A DNA stretch of 32,722 nucleotides. Source: Prevotella sp. (GTDB lineage: Bacteria > Bacteroidota > Bacteroidia > Bacteroidales > Bacteroidaceae). Shown here piece after piece: positions 32,538 to 32,722 of the stretch; position 1 is the stretch's first letter; every line of letters starts with the position of its first letter. The position numbers and the translations under genes were made by a program. The stretch covers positions 1 to 32,722 of the forward strand of contig JAFSYY010000037.1 of NCBI GenBank assembly GCA_017455845.1, given 5' to 3'. Under the pieces are notes generated by a model that saw nothing but the letters and a program-made list of their open reading frames with translations, did no database searches and was not told the origin of the DNA.

Positions 32538-32722
32538 TATTCTTTGTCCAGTTTATACTTTGTAATGTCAGTTCCAAACGACAGATTCAGACTCTCGAGC
32601 AAATCATCAAGCTCAGTGAGCGATTTCTTACCGAAGTTACGGAACTTCAGAAGGTCGGTCTTATTGAACTGCACCAAGTCGCCAAGCGTCTCCACGTCGG
32701 CAGCCTTCAGACAGTTAAGGGC
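32537..32722 (-). CDS. rpoA: RNA polymerase subunit alpha, C-terminal fragment
   Basis: The last 61 codons of rpoA enter from the right edge. The peptide [20 protein letters not shown] followed by [20 protein letters not shown] is the helix-hairpin-helix alpha-CTD that binds UP elements and activators. The end, [11 protein letters not shown], fits Bacteroidetes RpoA. rplQ follows. Confidence 0.95.
   Translation of the reverse strand, partial: ALNCLKAADVETLGDLVQFNKTDLLKFRNFGKKSLTELDDLLESLNLSFGTDITKYKLDKE

Overview
The window looks like a chromosomal segment from a Bacteroidales bacterium, most likely a Prevotella-like member of the Prevotellaceae. The grounds are Bacteroidetes-type promoters (TAnnTTTG -7 boxes, three of them with a TTTG -33 box 20 bases upstream), BspA-type leucine-rich repeats, a bifunctional FtcD beside a long urocanase, a C11 clostripain-like lipoprotein domain, a PIN_3 toxin with its partner, and a secreted protein ending in the GLYIINGKKVVR-type tail common in this order. 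No tRNA, rRNA, CRISPR array or insertion sequence was seen. No gene-free gap exceeds 300 bases.

Layout. 1-4133 (minus): histidine degradation genes ftcD and hutU, then the start of a CobD/HisC-like PLP enzyme. 4354-5331 (minus): a small lytic transglycosylase and rpsO. 5602-6474 (plus): a radical SAM gene interrupted by a repeat tract with an in-frame stop. 6539-13582 (minus): an LpxA-family acyltransferase and a tripartite RND efflux set (adaptor, pump, outer-membrane factor). 13741-16888 (minus): a TPR histidine kinase and a membrane-anchored LRR protein. 17133-22335 (plus): a four-gene run of LicC-like cytidylyltransferase, PLP aminotransferase/decarboxylase, CDP-alcohol phosphotransferase, and a flippase-like membrane domain fused to a clostripain domain. 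22505-23635 (minus): a second histidine kinase. 23752-25510 (plus): DUF177 protein, rpmF, fabH. 25580-28534 (minus): a large secreted protein and a PIN toxin/antitoxin pair. 28706-31894 (plus): tsaE and a large secreted protein of unknown function. 31937-32722 (minus): rplQ and the end of rpoA.

Two things stand out. First, the four-gene run at 17133-22335 reads as a compact pathway that makes, activates, attaches and perhaps flips a phospho-amino-alcohol lipid head group. Its product cannot be told from sequence; ethanolamine phosphate on a sphingolipid or glycerolipid is one guess. Its CDP-alcohol enzyme lacks the usual last aspartate of the family motif, and its last gene is an unusual fusion with an internal lipobox.

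Second, at least eleven loci carry tandem repeats whose unit is exactly 7 bp but whose sequence differs from locus to locus (for example CTCAACT, GAGGTAC, GTAATTA, TATGMAT). They supply stop codons, gene junctions and start codons, and they sit inside hutU, tsaE and the radical SAM gene. Three of them, one at each junction of the RND cluster, are built as inverted heptamer arms around a variable core with a conserved promoter-like box. A separate array of six 22-bp palindromic units lies between two convergent genes at 22364-22495.
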